Assembly: GCA_963932465.1 (NCBI GenBank)
Contig: OZ010787.1
Span: 28,896,087-28,960,086, forward strand
From: Maratus speciosus
Taxonomy: Eukaryota; Arthropoda; Arachnida; Araneae; Salticidae
DNA: 64,000 bases
Direction: 5' to 3'
Shown here one piece after another: positions 32,003 through 42,469 of this stretch. The position numbers and the translations under genes were made by a program. Position 1 is the stretch's first letter; each line of letters starts with the position of its first letter. The notes beneath the pieces are model-generated. The model was not told where the DNA came from. It ran no database searches and saw only the letters and a list, made by a program, of their open reading frames with translations.

Positions 32003-32215
32003 CAACCCTTTCCGGCGCAGTGATCAAACTGCAGGACCACCTAAATTTAATTCGAAATTAGAAACGGCAACAAGAATGTTTTAATAAAATTTTGCTTTTG
32101 GGATGAAAGTTTTAAAACAACAAGTTTTTAATTAGTACGAAATTCGTTTGTAAATTCTGGTGTCAGTCAGTCATTTCATCATTTTACGAACAGAAATCGT
32201 GCCGGAAATGGTTAA
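32003..32215 (+). mobile_element. TTAA MITE, shell B, copy 1
   Basis: CAACCCTTTCCGGCGCAGTG at the left (TTAA decayed) and CGTGCCGGAAATGGTTAA at the right. Core ACGGCAACAAGAATG / AAATTCTGGTGTCAG. The right TTAA also opens the following A element. Confidence 0.75.
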
Positions 32216-32430
32216 CCCCTTGAAGGGCACCGGTATATTATATATACCACTTAATTTTAATTTCCAAGTACAACATTAGCACCAGAATTCAGAAATTAAA
32301 TTTTGCGTTATATAGTGTGCGCGAAGAAAAGCGTTTACTTACTTTCATTTAAACTTGTTCATAAATACCGGTGTCAATCAATCATTCTAACATTTTAGCA
32401 ACAGAAGTACTTTGCCCCTGAAAGGGTTAA
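32212..32430 (+). mobile_element. TTAA MITE, shell A, copy 12
   Basis: 219 bp and well preserved. TTAACCCCTTGAAGGGCACC, palindromic GGTATATTATATATACC, core AGCACCAGAATTCAG / AAATACCGGTGTCAAT, right end TTTGCCCCTGAAAGGGTTAA. A good reference copy for shell A. Confidence 0.95.
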
Positions 32431-32568
32431 AAGGTGACCCAGGGTCACCTAGACTGCTTTTATGTAAAAGATAGTGATGACATACGAACAAAAATATTTT
32501 ATTGGGACGGTAACACGAAGAAACAGCTATTATGGCCAAGGTAGTATTTGTAAACTGCTAACACTCGT

Positions 32569-32781
32569 TTAACCCTTTCCGGCACACTGTGCCCGGGTCG
32601 GGATACCTAATTTTAATTCCAAACTTACGAACGGCACCAAGAATATTTTAGTAAAATTTTGCTTTTACAATGAATAGTTAAAATAACCTGTTTTTTATTT
32701 AAAAAGTCGTTTTAAAATTCCGGTGTCAGTCAATCATTTCTTCATTTTACAACAAAAATTGCCCGTGCCGGAAAGGGTTAA
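32569..32781 (+). mobile_element. TTAA MITE, shell B, copy 4
   Basis: 213 bp. TTAACCCTTTCCGGCACACT followed by GTGCCCGGGTCGGGATACC, core CGGCACCAAGAATATTTTA / AAATTCCGGTGTCAGTC, right end CCCGTGCCGGAAAGGGTTAA. Reference copy for shell B. Confidence 0.95.
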
Positions 32782-32861
32782 TAGAATCTGTCCTGACAAG
32801 TATTTCAAAGCTCTGAATTGTGAGAAGGAAAAGTTTGGACAATACCTGTACACTGAGTATC

Positions 32862-33331
32862 CGCTATATCGCTGCCATCGAAATATTCAAGCTCAAAGGA
32901 CACGAGTGTGACGTCATCACTAAACGACCGACTTCTCACTAGTGTTGGAATTCACACAAGAAAATTTTGACTAGCAATTTTCTTTTATTTTATTTGTGGA
33001 ATATCTATCATATTATAAAATAATAATAACTATTAAAACTTACTGGTGAAAATTCGGTTTGCCTAAATAAAAATTCAGCCAGATGCGGAATGACACAGTG
33101 TTGCCGCATCTGACCGATATTTATTGGGGGCATTCCTTATTACCACCATTAAATTTAAATAGTTATTATTCTTTTATAAAATGATAGATATTCCACAAAA
33201 AAATAAAAGGAAATTGCTATTCAAAAATTTCCGGTATGAATCCCAATAGTAGTGAGAAGTCGGTCGATTAGTGATGACGTCACACTCGTGTCTTCTGGCC
33301 TTGAGTATTTCGATGGCAGCTTCTATATGCA
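32862..33331. mobile_element. Large palindromic element Y with two inverted cores
   Basis: A ~470-bp inverted repeat. Outer arms GCTGCCATCGAAATATTCAA, GGACACGAGTGTGACGTCA and GACCGACTTCTCACTA recur inverted at 33250-33331. Each arm carries a full core (CACACAAGAAAATTTT ... ACTTACTGGTGAA and ACCACCATTAAATTT ... AATTTCCGGTATGAA). The loop has two inverted CAGATGCGG-like blocks. TGACGTCA occurs twice. No target duplication identified. Confidence 0.75.
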
Positions 33332-33941
33332 TATGCCACCACTCTTTTATTTATAAAGGCACTCGAATAAAACATCGTAGACGGAATTGAAAGTGGCTGT
33401 CCCAAAAAGGATCTATTTTGTCAGACTACACCAGCCAAAATGCGCCAACTGCCACTAAAATGGGCTTAATAAGTAAATAAAATTATATGCAATTTTAATG
33501 ACATGCGTTCAACTAGAAGCATGTTGTTAATTAAGAAACAGTTACTTGATGTCGCGATGATTTGATTTATTTTTTGAAAAATAAATGTTACACAAATTTT
33601 TGGCGTCATTTATTTCCTTAATTTTAGAAACGCTTTGCACACAATTTATAGCTCAATTTCTCTGTCTTTAGAGTCGTGTAATCCTCAGTATTACAAAAAA
33701 ACCCCGAAAAATCATGTATCAGGAATAGATTATGAAACGTATTAAACACTGACTATTAAGATATTTAATTTTTCATGCAATGAAATCATATATCTAAATA
33801 AGCAATTTAGAAAACACAGAACTGGCAAATTATCTAGTTTCAGCATTTAATATCTAATGTGTGTGGATTCTTTCTTGCAGACCTATATAAGATAAAGGAT
33901 TTTATACACACTACGTACTGTACTAAGATTTAGATCGGTTT
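33332..33941. other. Spacer, nothing recognised
   Basis: AT-rich, no supported feature. Confidence 0.5.
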
Positions 33942-34638
33942 TTACCCTTTATCTACGGACGGTATTTTTAAGTACCACTCACTTTAAACTTTCATCCCAA
34001 GGTGAATATTACTAATATTCGAATGGTACTTTGCAAAAACACGCTTTTGACTCTACTTTATCCGGATATATGGCAGCAGTAGTTCTAGGTTTGTTATTTT
34101 CGCGAGGAAGGAGGCTATCTTTGACACAGACAATAGTCTTTGTGCCGACATTTTGTACAGATTGTCACGTTCGTCTTTTTATTGTTGCAAACACAGTAAA
34201 GGATATAAGATAAGTGTTGGATTTTTTTCATTATGAAATAAGAATGCAGTTTGACTAGCTATTTTAGGTGAACGATATATGTATTTGATTTAACAGTTGA
34301 ATTACTCGGCGGTACTTATAAGTACCGTCAGTACACTGGGTGTTGGAGAAAGACTTCTTGTTTACATTTCGTCTGCGTAGTTATCCATCGTTTTCATCTG
34401 CTTTAAAATGTAATTATTAAAATGCAGTGTAGTAATGATTTCCCTTGTATTTCTTTTCGGTTTCATTGTTACTTTTTAAAGGAAATTGAAAAAGTTGTGG
34501 CACCGACTCGTTTTTGCTATGATAGAAATGACATATGTAAATTCATGTATTCCATATGTGGAGATGCGAGAGAACATGTTGTCCGTGGAATATAGACGTC
34601 GCATAACTAAAGTACTGGTAACAAAATCGAAATCGAAA

Positions 34639-34682
<44 letters not shown>

Positions 34683-35047
34683 ACCCTTTCAGGGGCAAAG
34701 CATTTTCAATTCTAAAGTGTTGAAATAAATGATTGGAACCGGAATTTGCCAAAAGATTTATTTGTGCATATGAAAAAAGGGGGTCTATATTTTACATACT
34801 TATTAAATCGAAAATATTTTCTGGTGCCATTTGAAATACCTTGTGGGTTTTCTGTTACGATATTTTAGTCATAGTGTACTGACGGTACCTTAAAGTACCA
34901 CTCTAATTAATTACCTTTAAAGAATCAAATTTCTCACGGGTGAGTGTTTTTTTTTAATGTTTATCCTTTAATTTTCATTGTAGTCACTGAAAAAAATATT
35001 ACATGAAAAAAATTGCAGTAGATCATAACGCAGTATATAAAGGGTTA
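33942..35047 (+). mobile_element. Long TTAA element P with a transposase relic
   Basis: Left end TTACCCTTTATCTACGGACG and right end CGCAGTATATAAAGGGTTAA can pair as CCCTTTATMTAC. Three near-identical palindromes of the GGTACTTNNAAGTACC type lie inside (33960-33976, 34311-34326, 34887-34903). A piggyBac-like coding remnant, a ~40-base A tract (34642-34680) and a truncated inverted shell A end (CCCTTTCAGGGGCAAAG from 34683) are inside. The piggyBac affiliation of P itself is inferred. Confidence 0.5.
34470..34641 (+). pseudogene. piggyBac-like transposase fragment
   Basis: A short frame reads LKKLWHRLVFAMIEMTYVNS, then IPYVE and LSVEYRRRITKVLV. The pattern W-H-R-hFF-hhD-hVNSaIhY followed by hEaRRxhaxxL is what I expect just after the last catalytic Asp of piggyBac transposases. 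Only about 55 codons remain; beyond them the frame runs into the A tract and becomes poly-lysine. It may be the only trace of P's own transposase. Confidence 0.4.
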
Positions 35048-35458
35048 AAATGCGAAAATGCACTTTCAGCAATTATCGATCCTAGTCCGGCTTGAAATCG
35101 AATTATTTGAGCGTCTCTGTAACTAAACGATAAATGTTGCGTACTCCATAACCTATAAAAAATGCATTCTTTTATATCTTATATCTCTAATTATTTATAT
35201 ATATATATTATCTCTAATTATTTTTATTTCATTATTTTTAAAGTATCGTAATCACATTAAAATATAGCAAACAAATTTTGCCTACGTATCATAAGGTAAT
35301 GCAATTCTTTTAAGTATCTCTGTAAACAATCTATAAATGCTACTTCTTCAATATTCCTGAGAAAACATGTCTTAGTCCGCCTGAGTGAAGTACATAAATG
35401 TCAGTATATTTGAAATATCGTAACTTCAATAAAAAGGCAGGGAAAAAGATTTTTCAAC
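35048..35458. other. Spacer, nothing recognised
   Basis: AT-rich, includes a short TATATATATA stretch. Confidence 0.5.
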
Positions 35459-36224
35459 ACATGGAACTATTAACACTAGAACGGTCGGAAGGAGTCGATC
35501 CGACTCCCACCATTTGATTAAAGGCCAACTGGGACTAGAAATTCTTTTATAAAATAAGTTACATTTAAACAACGCAGATTTAAGATAAATAAATCAGTCA
35601 GATAATTTTAAATAAAATTTCTGGTGTCAAATGTGTTTATGAAATTTGAGAAATACTTCCGGGCCTTATAGTGTTAATAAAGAGAAACTAACATACATTA
35701 AAATAGTGAAGCTTCAACTGAAACCGATATCGCAGGGGTTATTTACCACCGGATAAAACTTCCACCAGTAAATTTAAAAAGGAATTTTCTCCTTATTTAA
35801 ACGTTTTATTAATGAAAAAGTTCAGTCATTAATAATGAAAAAAAAAGATATTCATTTTCGCTGTTCCAAGATTACTTCGACGGTAGTCAGGATCTGCGTT
35901 TACGCCATATTGTGACAACCTAGACAAACTTCAGCCAGTGTCAGTGACAAAGATTATATTAACTGGCAAAACTGCCACCAGTAAAAAGAAATAGAAATTT
36001 TTACCATATTCGGGACAGAAATTTTCGGAGAATAAGGTGCTTACATAAAACGAAAAATAATGCTATTGAAATGTACTGGTGGAAGTTTCCCCCTGCGATA
36101 ATCGGAAACTATTGATCCGATTTAAATAAAACATACTCCATCTTGAGACAACCTGCTCAGTTATTTCACTCACAACTGGTAGACAATACACTATATATCT
36201 CCTTCTCATTATTCATAATTCCAT
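35459..36224 (+). mobile_element. J element, copy 7, with nested E element
   Basis: CATGGAACTA at the left is followed at once by an E element in the TTAA of the J start; J then resumes with TAAAGAGAAACTAACATAC. Two cores, a spacer with CGCCATATTGTGACAACC and the end CATAATTCCAT follow. Confidence 0.85.
35470..35677 (+). mobile_element. TTAA MITE, shell E variant, copy 3
   Basis: 208 bp. TTAACACTAGAACGGTCGGA at the left, CCGGGCCTTATAGTGTTAA at the right, arm palindrome GGAGTCGATCCGACTCC, core right half AAATTTCTGGTGTC. More diverged than E1 and E2. Confidence 0.85.
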
Positions 36225-36928
36225 TTTTCCCCACGGACCATAATATAACCGAATTGTTGTGAGTTCCTCTAAAAGAAACCAAGAATAAAACACACTTCAG
36301 TTTCAGCACCGAACATTCTATTATAAACTTCAATATCATACAGAAATCATATGACAATCAGAATACATGCGCGGTTAGTGCACGGACAGATTGAGAGAGA
36401 AACCGAATCGATAAACACTTATAAACTATATTGGAAAGTGTTAAAAATGTAAAACGCAAGATGTGAATAAATCTTTTACATATCTATTTCTAACTCGGTT
36501 CATAATTTTCCCTTTGTTGAAGTACTCACTTTACTTTAGTGAATCACTGTCAATCAATAATAAATTTATTGGGAATTTTTGAGTAAAATATATTTTAACA
36601 TAAACAGAAATTCAAGGTACGAGTACCATAGGTCAATGTTGGTAATGTAGCGAATTGTTGCGTACTATTATCTTCTCCTCATTTAATCTTAGTAATTTAA
36701 GATTATATAAAGCTAAAGTTATTTTTCTTATATAGGTGCATTCAAATATACCCTAAATTGTTAAAAGTATTTTTCTGCGTTTAGCTCATAATCAGACGTT
36801 ACATATATATGGTGATATCTACCTGTTGCTATTTTACAGAGAATAATTTTAAAATGATTTATGTTATATAAGTTATGTTATATAAATTTCACGCTCTATA
36901 AGTCGTTTAATAATTTTCAAATAATACA
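36225..36928. other. Spacer, nothing recognised
   Basis: About 700 AT-rich bases without a supported element or gene. Confidence 0.5.
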
Positions 36929-37286
36929 CAGGGCTCCCACTGGACCGTTTTTTTTTGAAAACCAGTAATTTTTTAGAAAGAAATTATTGGTAGGTTTCTG
37001 CAATAATTATAAGAAAAACTCTTTTACCAGTATGTTTCTACGAAATTTCAGTGGTGGAAAATTGGCGCAGAGGTGGAGCCTATTGACACCACTAAATTAT
37101 AGTAGTATTTTGCCTCTTAACTAATGATCAAATTTCTGAGTTTTTATTAAACGGAATAATACCATAAAAATTTATTGGTGTCAATAGGCTCCACCTCTGC
37201 GCCAATTTTCCACCACTGAAATTTATAAGCAAGATTTTTTTATAAATAAAAATGGCGTTAAAAAAATGGACCGAGCAGGATCACTG
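36929..37286. mobile_element. hAT-like MITE, shell W, copy 2, split by L2
   Basis: CAGGGCTCCCACTGGACCG at the left, inverted as TGGACCGAGCAGGATCACTG at the right. AATAC near both sides may be the duplication. A shell L element sits in the core at TACGAAATTT. Confidence 0.75.
37049..37218. mobile_element. hAT-like MITE, shell L, copy 2
   Basis: 170 bp with ends CAGTGGTGGAAAATTGGCGC. GAAATTT is duplicated on both sides. Core ACACCACTAAATTATAG / AAATTTATTGGTGTC. Same length as L1, with a few substitutions. Confidence 0.9.
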
Positions 37287-37413
37287 AATACGGTAAAAAG
37301 TATCGATGAATTTAAGTTTTTATTATCATTTCTGTGAAACTATGTTTCCTATCTATGTTAAAAATTTGCTATTATTTTAATTTATTTTTTTAAATTGTAT
37401 TTGCAGATCATTA

Positions 37414-37645
37414 TTAACACTTTGCACTCCGCGTTATTTTGAGTATGGGCTACCAGTAATGCCACGTCATTTTGACTGTTGGCTACCAGCAACTCAGTGT
37501 CGTTACACAAATTTTATTTTCCTTTGTTACTGGTGACAAAAGCTAATTTTGCAAGGAAAGATGATGTCGCCGCAGCGGCGACAACGGAGTTTTTCACTTA
37601 CCTTACAATGTAGCCACAGCGGCGACAACGGACTGCAAAGGGTTA
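37414..37645 (-). mobile_element. TTAA MITE, shell I, copy 1
   Basis: 232 bp. TTAACACTTTGCACTCCGCG at the left, GGACTGCAAAGGGTTAA at the right. AGCGGCGACAACGGA is repeated directly at 37573 and 37618, so the right arm has been duplicated. CTGGCTACCAGCAA-type repeats lie in the left arm. Confidence 0.75.
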
Positions 37646-38769
37646 ATTTGATAAAATTTTTAAAGTAATATAATCAGCTATGTTTTGTAAGACTTTCACT
37701 ATTATAGAAATATGAGAATTTTAATAGGTGTTATGTAAATTTTAACAAAAAAAAAAAAATCATTAATTTGTTCGATTAAAAAAAAAATCATTTTTGAGAA
37801 GAACATGATAACCTTTATATAAAATTTACCTAGAAAAGAAATTAATTTCCGCATACTTGTAACATAAGGCAATAAGAAATTAAATTAATTACAAGATTGC
37901 TTTCAAATATTATTATGCTTAGTCAAAATGTAACTTACTTAGTGTTACTCATAAAAATGTAATGGAATGGATATGTAAAAAATACATAAAATATGTAGTA
38001 ATGTATATGAAAAAAATAATTGTATAAAAAATGTTTTTCTCGATGCAAAATAAAGGAAGAAGAAGCGAAAAAATAGGAAGAAATGTTAAGGGAATATGAT
38101 GAAAAATCAACTATCTGTTCTGTCATTTTTCAAAAGAGAAACGTCAGACTCTTTGACAAGAAGATCTAATGTATCATTTATGAAGTGATTTGAAGGGAAG
38201 ATTATTAATTCAGAGAATTTTCTGAGAGGATACAGCACGAAATGTATATAAAGATTTGTCAGAAAATAAGTTTCTTTTCCAGCATGTTAATTTTGTTTAT
38301 AAAATTACATTCAATGTAAAGTTATCCTCTCTATCTTCAGATATTTGAAATAATTTGAAATGTGTAATATGCACTATTTATTATAATTTATTTAAAAAAA
38401 TCTGATATACGAAATTTTGCTCTAAAATGTCCAGTGTTCTTGTGTCAAAAATATAAAAATTTCTTACATATTTTGACTGTCGATATGTTTTTCAGGTGAT
38501 GCTTGAAACACCATATACATGTTGACTAAATTAGATTAAACATCGTTTGTATTGTTCATTTATCTGACTGCCACTTTTTATGAATTGTGACATCGTGTTT
38601 ATTTAATGACATAAATTGTACAAATAAATAAGGCCGAGATTTCGTTTTGGAAATTATAGTGTTAAGATTAAAGAACCTTACGAAACATGTGGAAACTAAT
38701 AGCGGCTTATGACTGATATTTTGGGCCCTGTAATTTTTACTTGGTACTTTTCAAGTCGGTCCTCTACAA
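37646..38769. other. Spacer, nothing recognised
   Basis: More than 1 kb of AT-rich sequence. The minus-strand ORF at 37935-38126 is low-complexity and not credible. Confidence 0.5.
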
Positions 38770-39346
38770 CCTTTACCAGCTTTTGCAACTTTTACCACAT
38801 TTTCTGTTACCAATATCTTTAAATAGAAATGTTTGCCTTATTTATTCATCGAAATTTTACAGTGAAATAACTCGAAGATTTCTATTAAGACATTGCACGC
38901 GGGGCATTTTTCGAAAATGAGCACAAAGTCTACGTTTGCAAATTTCACTATAAATTAAAACCGGCTCACAAACAATTGGAAGCACGGATTCAGAGGGTTG
39001 CCAGTTAGACCCCCATTTTTATTCAGTAATTTCGCGTTTATACCAGAAGTAAAGAATGGTATTTCATGCTTTATTTAATGAATTACATTTAGCGACCACA
39101 TAAATTAAAAATTCTTCTTTCGAAATTTCCGGTGCGAGTTTGAAATTTCGTATTAAAGTGTAAGGCCAAAATGTTTGGATTACACCTTCTTTATCCTTCC
39201 TTACAAAATTCTGGTACCAATAATAATTTCTTTTTCCAATCCACAATAAAGTATTTTTACGTCTCCCAAACGCCCCCTGAATACTAGGCCTAATTTTTTT
39301 TTTTTTTTTAACTTCAGTAAAATTTCCCGCTTTTCTAGTGTTAACA
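38770..39346. repeat. Cluster of decayed MITE fragments
   Basis: Core-like pieces occur at 38793-38880 (TTACCAATATC ... GATTTCTATTAAG) and about 39040-39136 (TATACCAGAAGTAAAG ... AATTTCCGGTGCGAG). 38901-38952 repeats a piece found near 19755 (GGGCATTTTTCGAAAATGAG). 39172-39255 repeats 21170-21245 (GGATTACACCTTCTTT). A half Q element (GCCCCCTGAATACTAGGCC) and an E-type right end (TTTCCCGCTTTTCTAGTG) close the cluster. Confidence 0.5.
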
Positions 39347-40119
39347 TTCAATTTCAGTAGCACTCATTAATGTCACACATTTTGACTATATTTTAAATTA
39401 AAATAATTTGATATATCTAGATATCTGAATAAAAAGTTCATATGCACACATTTCATGGACAAGTGTACTGATAGATACAAAGTATTCTATCTTGAAATAT
39501 ATTATAGATAACTTTTATCATATGATGAGTAACAAATAGAGTCATCTACTGTCTTTCCAAAATTCGGACTCTATTTTACCATCTATCACTGGGTAAGATG
39601 TTACAAAAACTGACAGTTTTCAAAATTCTTTTTGAACTCCGTATATCTCATATATATCTTACAAAAAATAAAGAGATCTTTTTTATAGATACACATATAG
39701 TTATAAATAAAAGTTACATTTTTATAAAATTAGCTATTGAATTATTTTTATTTAAAAAGTAATAATTAAGTATTCAATAAAATTATAGACGTTCAACCCA
39801 TGCGTACGGTGTGTGCAATTGTCTGATGCTTTTGCAATAAAGTTATCTTTGTATACAAAGAATATATAGCCTAAAATTTTAAATCGAATATTTTTATATT
39901 TACTGAAAATTTATCTATATTAAAGGAGTATTGATTTTACAAAATATTCTTTTCATCGAGAAAAGAGAATTACTCTGTGTTGCTTGTGTGACAGGGATGT
40001 CACACCCACTACACCTGAAAATTCTGTTGGTTAGAAATGAAAATGATGCTTTAGAATAGGAAAGACAGATATTGGTTTTTATAAAAATATGCAGTTTAAA
40101 AGTTTGGACTATATACCTT
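39347..40119. other. Spacer, nothing recognised
   Basis: AT-rich, no supported feature. Confidence 0.5.
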
Positions 40120-40356
40120 TTAACTTTCTCGCTGCGTAAGTAATACTTCGCAATGAGCGTCTTTTACAGAATTTTTAATCTTTTATCACCGGTTCTTTAA
40201 AGCAGAAATTTTTTGCTATCGAAATCGGGGAAAATGTCCTGATTAAATCAGACAAAGTTTTCGCTAAAAAATAATTTGTGGGAATAACCAAATAGTATTA
40301 ATTAGACGGGAAAATGCATGACCGAGTATTTCTCGGGCTGCGCGCGAGAGGGTTAA
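40120..40356 (+). mobile_element. TTAA MITE, shell G, copy 1
   Basis: 237 bp. TTAACTTTCTCGCTGCGTAA at the left, GCGCGCGAGAGGGTTAA at the right, arm palindrome CCGAGTATTTCTCGGGC. Core CACCGGTTCTTTAAAGC / AATTTGTGGGAATAACC with GATTAAATCAGAC. Shares its right TTAA with the next element. Confidence 0.85.
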
Positions 40357-40733
40357 CCCTTTCAGGGGCAAGCAATTTCTGTAACCTTGAATTCACACCG
40401 GTAATTTTGAAAAAAACATTTCAAAGTAAGGAAAAGGAATTTTTCAACTATTTTCCACCAAAGTTAAAAAAGTAAAATTTAATTAAAAGTTTCTGGTGTA
40501 AATCATAGCCTAATTTTAATTCCAAATTTACAAACGGCACCAAGAAAATTTTAATAAAATTTTTCATTTCTAATGAAAGGTTAGAACAACTGGTTTTTAA
40601 ATGCTAAGACGTTCGTTTGTAAATTCTGGTGTCAATGAACCATTTCATCATTTTACGACCAGACCTTTTCTGTGCCGCAAAGGGTTAAGAAATAGGTGGG
40701 CTATAATATATCCAACTGCCCTCGAGGGGTTAA
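40353..40733 (-). mobile_element. TTAA MITE, shell A variant, copy 14, holding a truncated B
   Basis: The A' element starts TTAACCCTTTCAGGGGCAAG and ends CTGCCCTCGAGGGGTTAA at 40733. At 40509-40688 it is interrupted by a B element that keeps its core and right end (GTGCCGCAAAGGGTTAA) but lacks its left ~35 bases. So B inserted here and then lost its left end, or the two recombined. Confidence 0.7.
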
Positions 40734-40760
40734 ATACAATGGTATTTCAGGTGTATATGT

Positions 40761-41004
40761 ACCGCCCCCTGAATACCAGGCCTGAGGAAATTTTTTTAAG
40801 CGTGTGGTTGGCCCCTTGAATTTTAGTACCAATAAAATTTAAAAGTTTTTTCCGCTTTAATTTTCTGACCATAAGCAACACGAAGAAATCTTTTCTAAAA
40901 TACTGGTGTCTAAATTTGGGGTACAATACATACGTTATAAAAAACCGCCTTTGGCAGCCGCCATTTTTGTGTCAGCGCTCAGGCCTGGTACTCAGGGAAG
41001 CGGT
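40761..41004. mobile_element. Palindromic element Q, copy 1
   Basis: ACCGCCCCCTGAATACCAGG at the left, inverted as CCTGGTACTCAGGGAAGCGGT at the right. GCCGCCATTTTTGTGTCAGC lies near the right end, and the inner core is GTACCAATAAAATTTAA / AAATACTGGTGTC. It lies just upstream of the piggyBac transposase remnant. Confidence 0.7.
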
Positions 41005-41298
41005 CTGTAAAAATGTCAGTCACGTCCTCGCGGATTCGGCCACCGGCAAAACAAAAACAACAACGGGGTGACATTATGAGTTTTGAAAATCCTAACGGAA
41101 TTAAATTTTTGAAATAGATTGACAAAAGACCAGTATGTATGCTAACTACTTCCATGAATCATACATGTACCATTATTCAAGGAAAAAATAATAAATAAAA
41201 AATAATAATTTTCACTCCAGTTGGGTTTATTGTATTTAAAGTCTGTCTTAATATACGTGTACCTTTAATAATTAAAAATGGAATTCAGACGTTAATTT

Positions 41299-41820
41299 AT
41301 GTGCTTTAATAATAATAAATTAAACCCCGATACTATTTTATTTTATAATTATGCAAAAAAAGATGTTGATTTAGCCGATCAAATGTCATCATATTATAGT
41401 TGTTTACGGAAAACCGTTAAATGGTACAGAAAAATAATCATAGAATTAATAAGCAGGACTTCGCTCATAAATGCGTGGTACATACATAAAAAATGGGGTG
41501 CTAAACATATTAATATTTTAAAATTCAGAGAACAAATTGATCACCTTCTGATCAATAATCCTCACAGTGAAGAAATACCGTTTGAAAAGCCAAACACAAA
41601 AAGGCCATCAGAAAAATGTTCGCATTTTCTTCATTCGTACAAAGGGGCCGCAAGAAAAACGAGAAAAAGATGTAAAGAATGTTATAAATGCTTATCCAAA
41701 AGAAAAGGTAGACAGTATGCCTCAATGAGCACTAAAAAAGTAACAACGTATTGTAAACGTTGTAAAGTCCAGCCAGCACTCTGTTTAAAATGCTTTAAAA
41801 AACTGCATCGAAATAAATAA
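41299..41820 (+). pseudogene. piggyBac transposase, C-terminal half
   Basis: A 173-codon frame covering only the end of a piggyBac-family transposase, usually about 550-600 residues. Near residues 21-34 it has KKDVDLADQMSSYY, the V-D-x-x-D-Q motif that carries the third catalytic aspartate. It then reads YRKIIIELISRTSLINAWYI. From residue ~108 comes the cysteine-rich domain that binds the transposon end: CSHFLH, RCKECYKC, TTYCKRC and ALCLKCFKKLH, all Cys/His in RING-like spacing. Upstream sequence holds no matching coding region, so catalytic Asp 1 and 2 are gone. The cleanest coding fragment in the window; whether it belongs to any TTAA family here is unproven. Confidence 0.85.
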
Positions 41821-41877
41821 TTACGTTAAGTTTACAATACTGAATTGTTCTTTCTACTGAATTTTCGTATATTCAAG

Positions 41878-41917
41878 TGTGACCCACCGGTGATGCACGC
41901 CGGCGAAAACGTGTTAA
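41878..41917 (-). mobile_element. Candidate piggyBac terminus
   Basis: CCGGTGATGCACGCCGGCG followed by AAAACGTGTTAA. Read inward it is TTAACACGTTTTCGCCGGCG, close to the end at 42157. It lies 60-100 bases after the transposase stop codon, where a right end is expected. Confidence 0.5.
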
Positions 41918-42120
41918 GTGTAGTATATAAAATTATGTCTCTAAGTAATTTGCTAACTCCTTACCATCTTTCAGACATTCACAATGAATTCTAATTATTA
42001 TATTCCAGTTCAATTTAATAAATATGAGAGGGGCGTGTCATTACATACAGTGTCTAAATAAGCGAAAGTGCTGCGCCGCCAGATGAAGCAAAATATGAAT
42101 TCAAACGCCGCCTCACAGAG

Positions 42121-42157
42121 AAAAACATGAATATCGGCACCGGCGTGAACGTGTTAA
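42121..42157 (-). mobile_element. Second candidate piggyBac terminus
   Basis: ATCGGCACCGGCGTGAACGTG then TTAA; inward it reads TTAACACGTTCACGCCGGTG. Same orientation as the end at 41917, so one of the two probably belongs to a separate non-autonomous copy. A possible decayed left partner, TCACGTCCTCGCGG-x-CGGCCACCGG, lies at 41020-41050. Confidence 0.5.
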
Positions 42158-42161
42158 ATAC

Positions 42162-42438
42162 ACCGCGCCCTGGATACTAGGCCTGAGCGCTGACAAAAAA
42201 AATGGCGGCTGTCAAAGGCGGATTTATTTTAACTTATGTACGGTGCCCTAAATTTACACATCAGTTTTTTATAAAAAAAATTTCTTTGTCTCATTTAATC
42301 TCAGAAAATTATCCCGGAAAAAACTTTTAAAAGTTCTTGGTGCCAAAATTCGAGGGCCGTGCACAAGCTGCGAAAAATCTGCCTTCGGTAGCCGCCGTTT
42401 TTGTGTCAGAGCTCAGGCCTACTATACAGGGGGCAGTG
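42162..42438. mobile_element. Palindromic element Q, copy 2
   Basis: ACCGCGCCCTGGATACTAGG and CCTGAGCGCTGACA at the left, inverted as TGTCAGAGCTCAGGCCTA and CAGGGGGCAGT at the right. CGGCGGCTACC / GGTAGCCGCC arms, inner core CACATCAGTTTT / TTCTTGGTGCC. It borders a truncated shell A. Confidence 0.7.
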
Positions 42439-42469
42439 ATTCATTTTTGGACCACTTAATTTTAATCCC

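Noticed and set aside
31852..32040. Possible host exon on the minus strand
   Set aside because: Slightly richer in GC, but the frame starts inside MITE B1, and no acceptor with a pyrimidine tract can be placed before it.
34486..34728. 80-codon ORF ending in poly-lysine
   Set aside because: The C-terminal part is translated from an A tract and then from a MITE arm. Only the first ~50 codons may be a piggyBac relic.
40353..40733. Chimeric A/B element formed by end swapping
   Set aside because: A matching A' right end lies beyond the B part, so a B insertion with loss of its left end explains it more simply.
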